Shown here: positions 25,450 to 35,605 of the stretch, one piece after another
Layout of the letters: every line of letters begins with the position of its first letter
Numbering within the stretch: the stretch's first letter is position 1
NCBI GenBank assembly: GCA_021780375.1
Contig: JAJXYT010000118.1
Coordinates: forward strand, 1-56,504
DNA from: a bacterium
GTDB taxonomy: Bacteria; Verrucomicrobiota; Verrucomicrobiia; Limisphaerales; UBA11358
DNA length: 56,504 nt
Direction of reading: 5' to 3'
The notes under the pieces: generated by a model
The model's input: the letters and a program-made list of their open reading frames with translations, nothing else
The model's database searches: none
Told to the model about the DNA's origin: nothing
Translations under genes and position numbers: made by a program

Positions 25450-25553
25450 GTAGCGCGGGCGTCCTCGCCTGCGGGTTCACCCCGGCGTCCCGCCGGGTGT
25501 TCCTTTCGACAGCGAGACGCCGCCCGAACCCGCAGTCGGGACGACTGCGCTAC
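25450..25553. repeat. Palindromic element C1
   Basis: GTAGCGCGGGCGTCCTCGCC...GGGTTC on the left and GAACCCGCAGTCGGGACGAC...CGCTAC on the right are inverted copies of about 28 bases. The related element C2 is at 37341-37442. Confidence 0.8.
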
Positions 25554-25644
25554 GAACCAAGCCATGGAAAGAACGTTAAAGTGGCCTTAGTTTTGGAATT
25601 TCGTGCTGAACCGCCACCGGTCACTGGGAATTTCTGGTGAATTG

Positions 25645-25675
25645 AATGTGAATAACTTTTCCAGTTATTCACATT
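25645..25675. promoter_or_regulatory. Perfect palindrome with two inverted DnaA-box-like sites
   Basis: AATGTGAATAACT, a five-base centre TTTCC, and AGTTATTCACATT form perfect 13-base arms. Each arm contains TTATTCACA (TTATNCACA consensus), at 25647-25655 (inverted) and 25665-25673. It lies 30 bases before the ATG of the next gene, where an operator would be expected; no T run follows, so a terminator is less likely. Confidence 0.55.
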
Positions 25676-25705
25676 TTAGGCACGCCAATTGCGGATTTGT
25701 GGGGC

Positions 25706-26380
25706 ATGCGTAACAAGTCGTTCGAGGCATCGGGTTCCGGTGAAAAAATTGAAATAACGCTGGATGGCCTGCCCGTGTTGCCGCCTTTGGAATTCCGCTC
25801 GCTTCCGGCCATTCGTTGTTATCTGGAAGCCCTCGCCTTGGCCAAACAACGGGTTTTATGCGCTCTGAGCATTGACGATGAACCGGTCAATCTTGCCTTG
25901 CCCCTGGTGATGGGAAGAGGTTTCTGCCGCGTCACCGCCGAAACCATTCCGTTGGAGGAGAGATCACTTCTGCTGCTCAAGACCGCGCTGCAACAGGCCG
26001 ATCAGGCACGCGCGTGCGTGGAGACCGCCGTCACGCTCGTTTTGATCAACGACGTTCACGTGGCGCGCGAGCTCTGGTGGAACCTCGCCCGGCAACTCAA
26101 GGAACCGGTGCTCACGCTCAGCTTGTTGCCGGACGACGCCTGCGGACCGGCCAACGGCCGCGCGTCCCTCACCCAGCTTCGCAAGTGGCAGCTCGAACAG
26201 GTCGCCGCCATTATCAAAGACGTGGACGCAACCTGCCATGCCGAAGAAACGATGGCGCTTTCCAATGCCCTGGAAAACCGTGTGCTGCCGTGGCTGCAAA
26301 ATCTGATCGAGCTGATCACCCTGTGGCATGAAACCGCCCAGGCCGGTTCGCGACTGGGCATGAGTTGTGCCGCCGCTTGA
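25706..26380 (+). CDS. Hypothetical cytoplasmic protein
   Basis: 224 residues, no family recognised. I use the ATG ('MRNKSFEASG'). There is no signal peptide or membrane segment. The protein is Leu/Ala-rich and helical after residue 75, and includes 'RSLPAIRCYLEALALAKQRV' and 'ITLWHETAQAGSRLGMSCAA'. It reads as a chaperone-like or regulatory helical protein, but nothing fixes a role. A perfect palindrome lies directly upstream, and the composition matches its neighbours, so it is probably a real, regulated gene. Confidence 0.65.
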   Translation: MRNKSFEASGSGEKIEITLDGLPVLPPLEFRSLPAIRCYLEALALAKQRVLCALSIDDEPVNLALPLVMGRGFCRVTAETIPLEERSLLLLKTALQQADQARACVETAVTLVLINDVHVARELWWNLARQLKEPVLTLSLLPDDACGPANGRASLTQLRKWQLEQVAAIIKDVDATCHAEETMALSNALENRVLPWLQNLIELITLWHETAQAGSRLGMSCAAA

Positions 26381-26415
26381 TTCCAAACGGCGCTGCCGAT
26401 GCCACGCCGCAACCT

Positions 26416-26889
26416 TCAAGACGGTGGTGAATCATGACTGTCGGCGGATCCCCGCCGGTCAGAACTGCGTTTCCAATTCAGCAAAAATGAGAGCCAATAG
26501 ATCGGGGCCAGGATTGGAAAGATTCCCAGCGTGAGGAGGAAGTAACCGATGACAATTAACGGCCGGTTGCGGAACCGGCCCCCGACGCCGTTTCGCAAAA
26601 CCTCGCCTTCGGAGAACACATTCAGGAAGGGCATCAGGTTGTTGTAGGGGCCGACGGCAGTTCCGCAGTGCCTGCAAAACCATGCACCCGGTTCATGGGG
26701 AGTCAGGCAACGATGGCAAATCTCCCGGGTTTCGGGTTCCTGCAGTTGTCGTTCAACCTCGGCGTCCCACGGATCAGGCGATTGCGGCGCCTCGCGGACC
26801 CAGGCGAACAGCCGCCAGAGGCCGGCGAGCGCCAGAAGTCCAAGGCCATAGCAGCCGACAATCAGATTGGGATCGCTGGTTACATCCAT
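26416..26889 (-). CDS. Membrane protein with a zinc ribbon between two helices
   Basis: 157 residues. Helix 1 is about residues 9-28. A short-spaced ribbon follows, 'ICHRCLTPHEPGAWFCRHCG' (about 57-76), with paired CxxC knuckles for one zinc. A hairpin of two helices or one long helix ('LIVIGYFLLTLGIFPILAPI', 'YWLSFLLNW') ends the protein. Such small ribbon-membrane proteins are common and mostly uncharacterised. It is convergent with the preceding gene. Confidence 0.75.
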   Translation of the reverse strand: MDVTSDPNLIVGCYGLGLLALAGLWRLFAWVREAPQSPDPWDAEVERQLQEPETREICHRCLTPHEPGAWFCRHCGTAVGPYNNLMPFLNVFSEGEVLRNGVGGRFRNRPLIVIGYFLLTLGIFPILAPIYWLSFLLNWKRSSDRRGSADSHDSPPS

Positions 26890-27063
26890 AACTACTGCGT
26901 TAATCTCCCACGCTTTCCGGATTTTTCAAAGGAATTGCTGCCGCTGTTGGTCTGATTTGGCAAAATGATACTGATTATCGGTTCAGACTTGTGTTCCGGC
27001 ACTGGTGATTGGAAGATTTATCCCGGAACCGGTTCGCTGAAAGAGTAACAACCGTTTCTAATC

Positions 27064-27195
27064 ATGGAACCGAAAGCACTGACTACTCTTATCCAAAGCC
27101 TCATTGCGGCGGTGGAGAAACAAATTCCCGAATACCTGGCAATCGAGGCGGCCCGGAAACTCAACGACGGGGATAGGGGTCTTATGAATGACTAA
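27064..27195 (+). CDS. Possible 43-residue protein or gene fragment
   Basis: ATG at 27064 and TAA at 27195 enclose 43 codons: 'MEPKALTTLIQSLIAAVEKQ', then 'IPEYLAIEAARKLNDGD...'. The first 27 residues form a convincing amphipathic helix; the end is less regular. It may be the 5' remnant of a longer gene whose body has been lost. Apart from it, 26890-27298 shows no gene. Confidence 0.4.
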   Translation: MEPKALTTLIQSLIAAVEKQIPEYLAIEAARKLNDGDRGLMND

Positions 27196-27298
27196 TCCCC
27201 TTCTGAAAGGGCGTGTTGACGGCAATATGTTATACATTAATAAGAACTGACCCATTTGCGTTTACGGCCTGGCGCCTTCGCACCTCTTAATAGCAGCT

Positions 27299-27799
27299 TC
27301 AATTCGCCGAGCGCAGGATGACGTTTGTGGTGAACAACAGGATCATGATGACGTTGATGGAGAACTTGCCCACGATGCCTACCAACAACCCGAGCGTTGC
27401 ACCCAGGCCGGCTTTCGCCGCCGGCTTCCATTCCCGGCCGCCAGTCAATTCCAGCAACGTCGCGCCGACGAACGGGCCGATAACAATTCCCGGCAAGCCG
27501 AAGAAAAGGCCGATGATGCCGCCGAGCACCGCACCCGCCGCCCCACGCCAGGTCGCGCCGAACTTATTGGCTCCGAACCACCCGGCCACAAAATCGAACA
27601 TCAGAGCGATGACTGTGAGCAAGACCAGAATAATCAACACGGATCGGTTGACGCTGGCCGCGCCAAAGCAGAGCCGGTGACCAACCGCTGCGGCCAGGAC
27701 GACCAGTGTGCCCGGGAATCCCGGCACGAGTCCGCCAATCAGCCCCGCCAGCATTATCAGCAAAGCGAGGCTCAGACCGATGATTTCCATCGTTGTCAT
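27299..27799 (-). CDS. DUF456 family membrane protein
   Basis: 166 residues, about five membrane segments. 'LIGGLVPGFPGTLVVLAAAV' near the N-terminus, and 'GAAGAVLGGIIGLFFGLPGI' followed by 'GPFVGATLLELTGGREWKPA' near the middle, are the hallmark Gly-rich repeats of DUF456. Function is unknown. I start at 'MTTMEIIG'; Met codons three before and three after are possible. Element A2 begins 12 bases before this start, so the gene has little room for its own upstream region. Confidence 0.83.
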   Translation of the reverse strand: MTTMEIIGLSLALLIMLAGLIGGLVPGFPGTLVVLAAAVGHRLCFGAASVNRSVLIILVLLTVIALMFDFVAGWFGANKFGATWRGAAGAVLGGIIGLFFGLPGIVIGPFVGATLLELTGGREWKPAAKAGLGATLGLLVGIVGKFSINVIMILLFTTNVILRSAN

Positions 27800-27810
27800 G
27801 AGATGCAATG

Positions 27811-27868
27811 GTAGCAGCGGATGTTAGTTCGCTCCAATTGAAATGAGCCGACTCACGTCGGCTGCTAC
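27811..27868. repeat. Palindromic element A2
   Basis: GTAGCAGCGGATGTTAGTTC and GAGCCGACTCACGTCGGCTG are the inverted arms, ending CTAC. It lies upstream of the DUF456 gene. Confidence 0.85.
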
Positions 27869-27940
27869 GAAAACACGCATGACCATGCGCAAGCATTTCT
27901 GACCTTACGCGGAAGAAAAATCCCCAAACGGGCGATTGTT

Positions 27941-27997
27941 GTAGCAGCGGACGTCAGTCCGCTCATTATTTCAGAGCCGACTTGCGCCGGCTGCTAC
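27941..27997. repeat. Palindromic element A3
   Basis: GTAGCAGCGGACGTCAGTCC and GAGCCGACTTGCGCCGGCTG are the inverted arms, ending CTAC. It is 72 bases from A2 and lies between the DUF456 gene and the 3' end of uvrB. Confidence 0.85.
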
Positions 27998-28051
27998 CAT
28001 CCGCAGGAGACGACGTAATTGTTTGCGCCACCGAAACCTAAAATTTCGAAT

Positions 28052-30172
<2,121 letters not shown>

Positions 30173-30249
30173 ACCATGCGAAGGTAGGAGGGGAACCAAC
30201 GAGAGTCAATGAAGCGCCTCCCCGGGTAGTGGCACATTTAGCAGCTTTC

Positions 30250-30330
30250 GGTGGGGCGAGCGTCCTCGCGAGCCGTCGCCACCACGCTTTAGGGCGCCAA
30301 GGCCGGCTCGTCAGCAGCCTCGCCCCGCCA
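30250..30330. repeat. Palindromic element B3
   Basis: GGTGGGGCGAGCGTCCTCGC on the left and GGCTCGTCAGCAGCCTCGCC (ending CCGCC) on the right. It lies between divergent uvrB and the MFS gene and fills most of their shared upstream region. Confidence 0.85.
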
Positions 30331-30388
30331 AACGGCACCCGTCTCAAGGCTTCTCTTTACTGGAAAATCTGAGTAAACTTCTTGCCCA

Positions 30389-31675
30389 GTGAAACCCGAT
30401 TCCTGGCGTCACGGGGTTACGCCCTACCAATGGCTCGTGCTTTTCGTCGCGTGGCTGGGCTGGGTGTTCGACTCGATGGATTCCACGATATACGCGCTGG
30501 TCCTCCAACCGGCGTTGCACGATCTCCTGCGTTCGCCCGGCGGAGGGTCGGTCACTGCCGATGTCATCGGTTGGTATGGTGGAATCATCTTCTCAATTTT
30601 CCTGATCGGCTGGGCGATTGGCGGAGTCTTGTTTGGCGTGATGGCGGACTATTTCGGGCGGACCAAAACATTGGTGTTCACCATCCTGATTTACGCGGTG
30701 TTCACGGGTTTGGCCGCGTTGTCGCAGACCTGGTGGCAACTGGCATTGTTCCGGTTCATCACGGCGCTCGGCATCGGCGGCGAATGGGCGGCCGGCGCGG
30801 CGCTGGTTGCGGAAGTCTGGCCGGAAAAGAAACGCGCCAAGGCAGCGGGCATTTTACAGTCGGCGTGGGCGGGAGGATTTCTTTTGGCAGCCGTCATCAG
30901 TTTGCTCCTGCGGGATTTTGGCTGGCGCCCCATGTTTGTCGTCGGTGTTGCACCGGCTTTGGTTGCGTTACTCGTGCGCTTGTGGATCAAGGAACCGGAA
31001 CGCTGGGTCAAGGCACGCGCGGAGGAACGACAAACCGGGGGCACACGTCGGTGGAAACTGGCAGAATTGTTCGCGCCGGGACTGGCGCGTCCCACGCTGG
31101 TCGGCTCGGGGCTGGCATTTGTAGCCGTGTTCGGTTTGTGGGGCGCGACGAACTGGACGCCAACCCTCATTCGCGCCTTGCCGGATTTGCATGGCCTGAG
31201 CGCGTCCGAACTCACCAGTCGCGCCAGCTATGCCACCATGCTGTTGAATGTCGGGGCTTTGGCCGGTTATCTCAGTTTCGGGCCGCTGGCCGACCGCATC
31301 GGCCGGAGGCGGGTCTTTGCCCTGATGTGTGTCGGCAGCCTGGTGATGCTGCCCGTGACGTTTCTGACGCCGCGAACCTACGCCCATGTGTTATTGCTCT
31401 TGCCGTTGCTGGGCTTTTTCAACAACGGCATTTTCACCGGCTTTCCGATTTACCTGCCGGAATTGTATCCCACCCGGATTCGGGCGACCGGCGCCGGTTT
31501 TTGTTTCAACATTGGCCGGGTGCTGGCTTCGATCGGTCCGTTTGTGACTGGTTATCTGGTCACGGTGCTGGGCAGCTTCGGTCTGGCCGCCAGCGCGGTG
31601 GCGTTGATTTATCTCGTCGGGCTGCTGATTCTGCCCTTTGCGCCTGAAACAAAGGGCCAACCACTCCCGGCGTGA
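30389..31675 (+). CDS. Major facilitator superfamily transporter
   Basis: 428 residues, twelve predicted helices, GTG start. The loop motif after helix 2 is 'GVMADYFGRTKTLVF' and its counterpart in the second half is 'GPLADRIGRRRVFALM'. 'FDSMDSTIYALVLQPAL' in helix 1 and 'GIGGEWAAGAALVAEVWP' in helix 4-5 are typical of the sialate/lactate/aromatic acid H+ symporter groups, so an organic acid or sugar acid is the likely substrate. It precedes a GH43-like enzyme and an esterase on the same strand, so uptake of released products is plausible. Confidence 0.9.
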   Translation: MKPDSWRHGVTPYQWLVLFVAWLGWVFDSMDSTIYALVLQPALHDLLRSPGGGSVTADVIGWYGGIIFSIFLIGWAIGGVLFGVMADYFGRTKTLVFTILIYAVFTGLAALSQTWWQLALFRFITALGIGGEWAAGAALVAEVWPEKKRAKAAGILQSAWAGGFLLAAVISLLLRDFGWRPMFVVGVAPALVALLVRLWIKEPERWVKARAEERQTGGTRRWKLAELFAPGLARPTLVGSGLAFVAVFGLWGATNWTPTLIRALPDLHGLSASELTSRASYATMLLNVGALAGYLSFGPLADRIGRRRVFALMCVGSLVMLPVTFLTPRTYAHVLLLLPLLGFFNNGIFTGFPIYLPELYPTRIRATGAGFCFNIGRVLASIGPFVTGYLVTVLGSFGLAASAVALIYLVGLLILPFAPETKGQPLPA

Positions 31676-31744
31676 GCCGACCGGGCGCCGGGGGTGAATG
31701 GGTGCGCATTCACGCACTGTTCTCAACGGAATGACGAGTGCGGT

Positions 31745-31811
31745 TTGGAGTTCCGCGTTTACGCGGCAAATTATGGGATTTCGCCCAGACCGCCTGAAGG
31801 CGGAACTCCAA
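31745..31811. repeat. Palindromic element D
   Basis: TTGGAGTTCCGC (31745-31756) and GCGGAACTCCAA (31800-31811) are perfect 12-base arms; inner CGTTTACGCGG and CCGCCTGAAGG extend the symmetry imperfectly. It occupies the gap between the MFS gene and the GH43-like gene. Confidence 0.75.
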
Positions 31812-31889
31812 AAAAGAACTATGCCTGGATGCGCCCGTTGCATGGTTGAAACGCCGGCGAATTGGCGTAAGCTCCGTTCCCGTCCAGCC

Positions 31890-32933
31890 ATGAAGATGCG
31901 TTTTGTGCAATTGAAAAACCAACCAATCCCGGTCGGCGGTCGGTGGAGGATTTGTGCGGTGGAAACACTCCTGCTGGTACTGTTTTGTCTGTTGACTCTA
32001 ACCACCGCGGCAGCGCCGCAGACCATCAGGCCCGGTGCCATCTGGCCGGATGACCGAGGTCGCCACGTTCAGGCGCATGGCGGCGGCGTCGTCAAATTCG
32101 GCGATACCTGGTACTGGTTCGGCGAGGACCGGAGCGAGGGGCTGCCGCGCACCAACCGTTACGTCAGTTGTTACTCATCGCCGGACCTCGCCCATTGGAC
32201 CTTTCGCAAGGACGTCGTCAAATTTTCCGACCCGGCCGACCTGGGCCGCGGCTGGGTGCTCGAGCGGCCGAAGGTGTTCTACAACGCCAGGACGAAAGAG
32301 TTCGTCATGTACATGCACTTCGACGACCGCCGTTACCAGTTCGCCGGCGTCGGCGTGGCCACTTGCGACACCGTGGACGGCGATTACCAATACGTGAAGA
32401 GTTTCCGTCCGCTGGGCCATGAAAGCCGGGACATCGGCCAGTTCATTGATGACGACGGCTCCGCGTATTTGATTTTTGAAGACCGGCCAAACGGGTTCCA
32501 CATCGCGAAACTCTCGGATGATTATCTGAACGTGGAAACGGACGTGTGCCTTTTCACAAATCATCTCGAAGGCGGGGCGATCGTGCATTACCAGGGACTT
32601 TATTATGTCATCGGCTCGGAACTGACCGGCTGGCGGCCCAACCCGAACAAGTACGCCACCGCCAAACTACTGTCCGGTCCCTGGTCGGAGTTCAAGGACA
32701 TCGCCGCACCCGAAACGAACACCTACGGTTCGCAATCCACCATGATGCTCAAGGTCACGGGCACCAAAACCACCACGGTTATTTTCATGGGGGACATCTG
32801 GAAACCCAGGACCCAATGGGATTCCCGTTATCTGTGGATGCCGTTGGAAATCGGCAATGGCAAATTGTGGCTCCCGGCTCCGCGGGAATGGACACTGGAT
32901 GTGGTGACCGGCGAGGCGTTCATTCAAAAATGA
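31890..32933 (+). CDS. Secreted glycoside hydrolase family 43-like protein
   Basis: 347 residues. A signal peptide spans about 1-38 ('TLLLVLFCLLTLTTAAA'). The propeller has 'RHVQAHGGGVVKFGDTWYWF', 'ERPKVFYNARTKEFVMYMHF', 'RDIGQFIDDDGSAYLIFED' and 'HLEGGAIVHYQGLYYVIGSE', a pattern I associate with the GH43 subfamilies that include exo-beta-1,3-galactanases. Candidate acid Glu is in 'HLEGGA'; acidic residues in 'DIGQFIDDDG' may modulate it. The exact substrate is uncertain. I choose 'MKMRFVQ' because the upstream frame runs through palindrome D. Confidence 0.82.
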   Translation: MKMRFVQLKNQPIPVGGRWRICAVETLLLVLFCLLTLTTAAAPQTIRPGAIWPDDRGRHVQAHGGGVVKFGDTWYWFGEDRSEGLPRTNRYVSCYSSPDLAHWTFRKDVVKFSDPADLGRGWVLERPKVFYNARTKEFVMYMHFDDRRYQFAGVGVATCDTVDGDYQYVKSFRPLGHESRDIGQFIDDDGSAYLIFEDRPNGFHIAKLSDDYLNVETDVCLFTNHLEGGAIVHYQGLYYVIGSELTGWRPNPNKYATAKLLSGPWSEFKDIAAPETNTYGSQSTMMLKVTGTKTTTVIFMGDIWKPRTQWDSRYLWMPLEIGNGKLWLPAPREWTLDVVTGEAFIQK

Positions 32934-33053
32934 AATGGCTGGGGCACTGATATAACGGCCAGCTCGGACGTGCAGTCAAACCAAATAAAACTTAGCCGGG
33001 CAACAAACGATCTGGACATGTGCCCCCCGACCCCCGGCCCTCCTCCTGAACCC

Positions 33054-33125
33054 GGAGCGCCGAGCACCGTCTCGGCCCGTTTCCGAACCGTTCTCGCACC
33101 GCGCCGAGGCGGTGTTCGGCGCTCC
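33054..33125. repeat. Palindromic element H
   Basis: GGAGCGCCGAGCACCGTCTC(GGC) and its inverted copy (GCC)GAGGCGGTGTTCGGCGCTCC match at 21 of 23 positions. The surrounding gene-free DNA (32934-33387) holds nothing else I can name. Confidence 0.75.
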
Positions 33126-33387
33126 CATCGCGTTGTTCATGGTCCCGATGCGAGCCTGATTCTGGAGGCCGAGGCTTCCCCTGAACCAGCGCCGGGATAT
33201 TCGAATGATTGGACAGAGGGATCGGGAAGGGAGAATGTTTTTAATCTTTTGTCCTGAGTGCTTTGTCGCCCTGCAACGAAGGCCGAAAGACGGGTGAGGC
33301 GGCGCGTCTATCAGTTTGTCGGATTTTTAAGATAAATTTGGTAGAAAATAGTTCCGCGTTCCCATAAACTTCGCCGCCAAACAAACC

Positions 33388-34263
33388 ATGAAAACACATC
33401 TGGCATCGGTAATTCTGCTGTCGTCTTTGATTATGTCACGCGCTGAAATTCTGTCTCCCATTCCACTCTGGCCCAACGGCGCGCCCGGCGCGCTGGGCAC
33501 GCGGCCGCAGGACATTCCCACCCTCACACCCTATCTGCCCGACTCGACGAACGCCACCGGCGCGGCGATGGTGATTTGTCCCGGCGGCGGTTACGAACAT
33601 CTCGCGCCGCACGAAGGGCGCGATTACGCGCTCTGGCTGAATCAGCACGGTATTGCCTGTTTTGTGCTGAAATACCGGCTCGGCTCGAGTGGCTATCATT
33701 ATCCGGCTGAGTTTCAGGATGTGACGCGCGCGATGCGCTGGACCCGCGCCCACGCCGCGGATTACAAAATCGATCCGCACCGCATCGGCATCATGGGTTC
33801 GTCGGCGGGCGGGCATCTGGCCGCGACGTTGCTGACGCATTTTGATGCCGGCAACACGAATTCGGACGACCCGATTGAGCGGCAAAGTTCACGGCCGGAT
33901 CTGGGCATTCTTTGTTACGCGGTCATTACGATGGGCGAATACACCCACCAGGGTTCGAAGGACAATCTGCTCGGCAAACATCCGTCGCGGAAGCTGGTGA
34001 AGCTGCTTTCCAACGAATTGCAGGTGAAAACGAACACGCCGCCGTGCTTCATCTGGTGTACCTACGAGGACAAGACCGTGCCGATGGAAAACAGCCTGAT
34101 GTTCGCCGAAGCGCTGCGGAAAAATCATGTGCCCTTTGACCTGCACATTTACCAAAAAGGCGGCCACGGCATGGGGTTGAAGGACAAGCCGCCCTTTGCG
34201 CATCCGCATCCGTGGGCCGGCGATTGTTTGTTCTGGCTGAAAGCGCAGGGCTGGGTGGAGTAA
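33388..34263 (+). CDS. Secreted alpha/beta-hydrolase, acetyl-xylan esterase type
   Basis: 291 residues. A short signal peptide (1-19) is followed by 'PLWPNGAPG', an opening common to carbohydrate esterases of this group. The oxyanion segment is 'VICPGGGYEHLAPHEGRDYA'. The nucleophile elbow is 'GIMGSSAGGH' (Ser near 133). A catalytic Asp ('YEDKTVP', near 222) and His ('KGGHGMGL', near 253) complete the triad. It should remove acetyl or similar groups from plant polysaccharides, which suits the neighbouring GH43-like enzyme. Confidence 0.9.
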   Translation: MKTHLASVILLSSLIMSRAEILSPIPLWPNGAPGALGTRPQDIPTLTPYLPDSTNATGAAMVICPGGGYEHLAPHEGRDYALWLNQHGIACFVLKYRLGSSGYHYPAEFQDVTRAMRWTRAHAADYKIDPHRIGIMGSSAGGHLAATLLTHFDAGNTNSDDPIERQSSRPDLGILCYAVITMGEYTHQGSKDNLLGKHPSRKLVKLLSNELQVKTNTPPCFIWCTYEDKTVPMENSLMFAEALRKNHVPFDLHIYQKGGHGMGLKDKPPFAHPHPWAGDCLFWLKAQGWVE

Positions 34264-34276
34264 TCTCTTAAAAATT

Positions 34277-34337
34277 GCAGCAGCGGACGCGAGTCCGCTC
34301 AAATTTCGAGAATGAGCTGGCTCACGCCAGCTGCTAC
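34277..34337. repeat. Palindromic element A5
   Basis: GCAGCAGCGGACGCGAGTCC and GAGCTGGCTCACGCCAGCTG (ending CTAC) form the arms. It lies 13 bases after the esterase stop and may act as its terminator. Confidence 0.8.
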
Positions 34338-34433
34338 AAAATTGTTTTGGACAAAAGCGCTGGCGCAAAGCAGCATCCGGACTGCGGAAGAATGCCGCCT
34401 GACAAAGCGCGCTTAAGACGCTAAAAAGACGAT

Positions 34434-34712
34434 ATGACGACTCTAACCATTACCAAGGCCCGCGCCAACCTTTCCGCCATCCTGGAGAAGGCCAAGCGCG
34501 GCGAGGACATCGGCATCGTGTCCGGCGACCAGATCGTGGCGCTGCGGCCGGTGACCGTTTCGTCGGATGATTATGCCTGGCGGGAATATGGCGTGACGCC
34601 GGCGGAAATGGGGCGGTTCGAAAAACGGATGGAGCGGAAAATATTAGCCGAGCGGAAGCGCGGGAAAATCAAACGATTTTCCGGCAGTCTGGAAAAGGAT
34701 TTGGCTGATTGA
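34434..34712 (+). CDS. Phd/YefM-family antitoxin
   Basis: 92 residues. The N-terminal DNA-binding part 'TITKARANLSAILEKAKRGE' and 'DIGIVSGDQIVALRPV' is the classical Phd/YefM fold, which also represses its own promoter. The C-terminal half is highly charged and should bind and neutralise the toxin encoded immediately downstream, whose TTG start overlaps this stop (TTGA). Confidence 0.85.
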   Translation: MTTLTITKARANLSAILEKAKRGEDIGIVSGDQIVALRPVTVSSDDYAWREYGVTPAEMGRFEKRMERKILAERKRGKIKRFSGSLEKDLAD

Positions 34713-34987
34713 AACCGCTGGAACTGAGCGAGTCGTTCCGCGCCCGCATCCGAAAGTACCCGAAGGCGACGCGCCGGAAAATCGGAATGGCCTTGCAGCA
34801 GTTGGAGCGGGATTTCGGACACCCGCATGCCCCTCGAGGATTGGGCATTTGCCGGTTGGCGGGAAATTTTTTTGAAGTCCGCGTTGGTTTGGACGTCCGG
34901 CTGATTTTTCAAAACTGGGCCGGGTCGCTTTTGTTCCTGACGGCCGGCAGCCACGACGAAATTCAGAAGTTTCTTCGCGGAATTTAA
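34709..34987 (+). CDS. RelE/ParE-superfamily toxin
   Basis: 92 residues, TTG start overlapping the antitoxin stop. 'LSESFRARIRKYPKATRRKI' and 'GICRLAGNFFEVRVGLDVRLIF' fit the RelE/ParE fold: two helices, then a sheet with the basic Arg residues used for mRNA cleavage or gyrase inhibition. Which target applies cannot be read from the sequence. Its TAA stop coincides with the left end of a family J half-element (AACGCAAAGGCGCCAGG). Confidence 0.82.
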   Translation: MKPLELSESFRARIRKYPKATRRKIGMALQQLERDFGHPHAPRGLGICRLAGNFFEVRVGLDVRLIFQNWAGSLLFLTAGSHDEIQKFLRGI

Positions 34988-35380
34988 CGCAAAGGCGCCA
35001 GGATTGAGGATGCCAAAAATTACGCTACCGAGTTATTTGCGCTCGCGCCGCAGTTCCGCAGTGATTGGAATTACGGCAATGCAATTCAAGATGGCAATCT
35101 TGTACTGGGACGAATTGCAGTACGAGAGGGACGAATTGAAGACGCCAAAATGTACCTGCTGAAAGCCGGCAATAGTCCGGGTTCTCCACAAATGGACAGT
35201 TTTGGTCCGAACATGAGTTTGGCAACAGATTTACTTGAAAAGGGCGACCGGGATACGGTTCTGCAATACTTCGAGCTGTGCCGCAAGTTTTGGACAATGG
35301 ATAACGGCAATTTGGATCAATGGAGCAAAGAAGTAAAAGCCGGTAAAATTCCCGATTTTGGCGCGAATCTGGTTTATTAA
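34988..35380 (+). pseudogene. 5'-truncated TPR-like gene fragment
   Basis: The frame is open from the toxin stop to TAA at 35380 and codes convincingly from about 35000: 'RIEDAKNYATELFALAPQF', then 'REGRIEDAKMYLLKAG', which look like successive TPR-type helices, ending 'KIPDFGANLVY'. There is no start codon or ribosome site at the left end; the only ATG is at 35150, inside a repeat. Base composition is lower in G+C than its neighbours. This is the C-terminal part of a larger gene whose front has been lost at a family J palindrome. Confidence 0.65.
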
Positions 35381-35388
35381 TTTCCCCC

Positions 35389-35416
35389 TTGCCATTCTTC
35401 GCGTTTCCGCTATTAT
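35389..35416 (+). promoter_or_regulatory. Probable rpsA promoter
   Basis: TTGCCA (35389-35394), a 16-base spacer and TATTAT (35411-35416). A transcript from here would have a leader of about 180 bases before the S1 start. Confidence 0.55.
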
Positions 35417-35493
35417 TTACATTGCCTGAACGCCGCGTGTGCGGACGTTCATCAAGGCTGAGAAAAAGCAGTCAACCAACAACCTAACCTATG

Positions 35494-35508
35494 CCACGTT
35501 TTACGTGG
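35494..35508 (+). promoter_or_regulatory. Hairpin in the rpsA leader
   Basis: CCACGT-TTT-ACGTGG forms a six-base-pair stem. It is flanked by CCTAAC on the left and GTTAGG (near 35540) on the right, which could pair and enclose it; an AACCTCC resembling anti-Shine-Dalgarno lies just after the hairpin. S1 genes often carry autoregulatory leaders, so this may be one. Confidence 0.4.
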
Positions 35509-35605
35509 TTTAACCTCCGTTGCCGTTTGCAGCGTCGGTAGTTAGGCAATGGAGCTTCGGTTCCCGCCGTTTGGGTCCCCAAGTTCCCGCAGTTCAAATA
35601 CAGTT

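Noticed and set aside
25393-25640. Two short plus-strand frames
   Set aside because: Both are readings of palindrome C1.
32970-33257. 95-residue plus-strand frame
   Set aside because: Proline-rich reading of palindrome H with no ribosome site.
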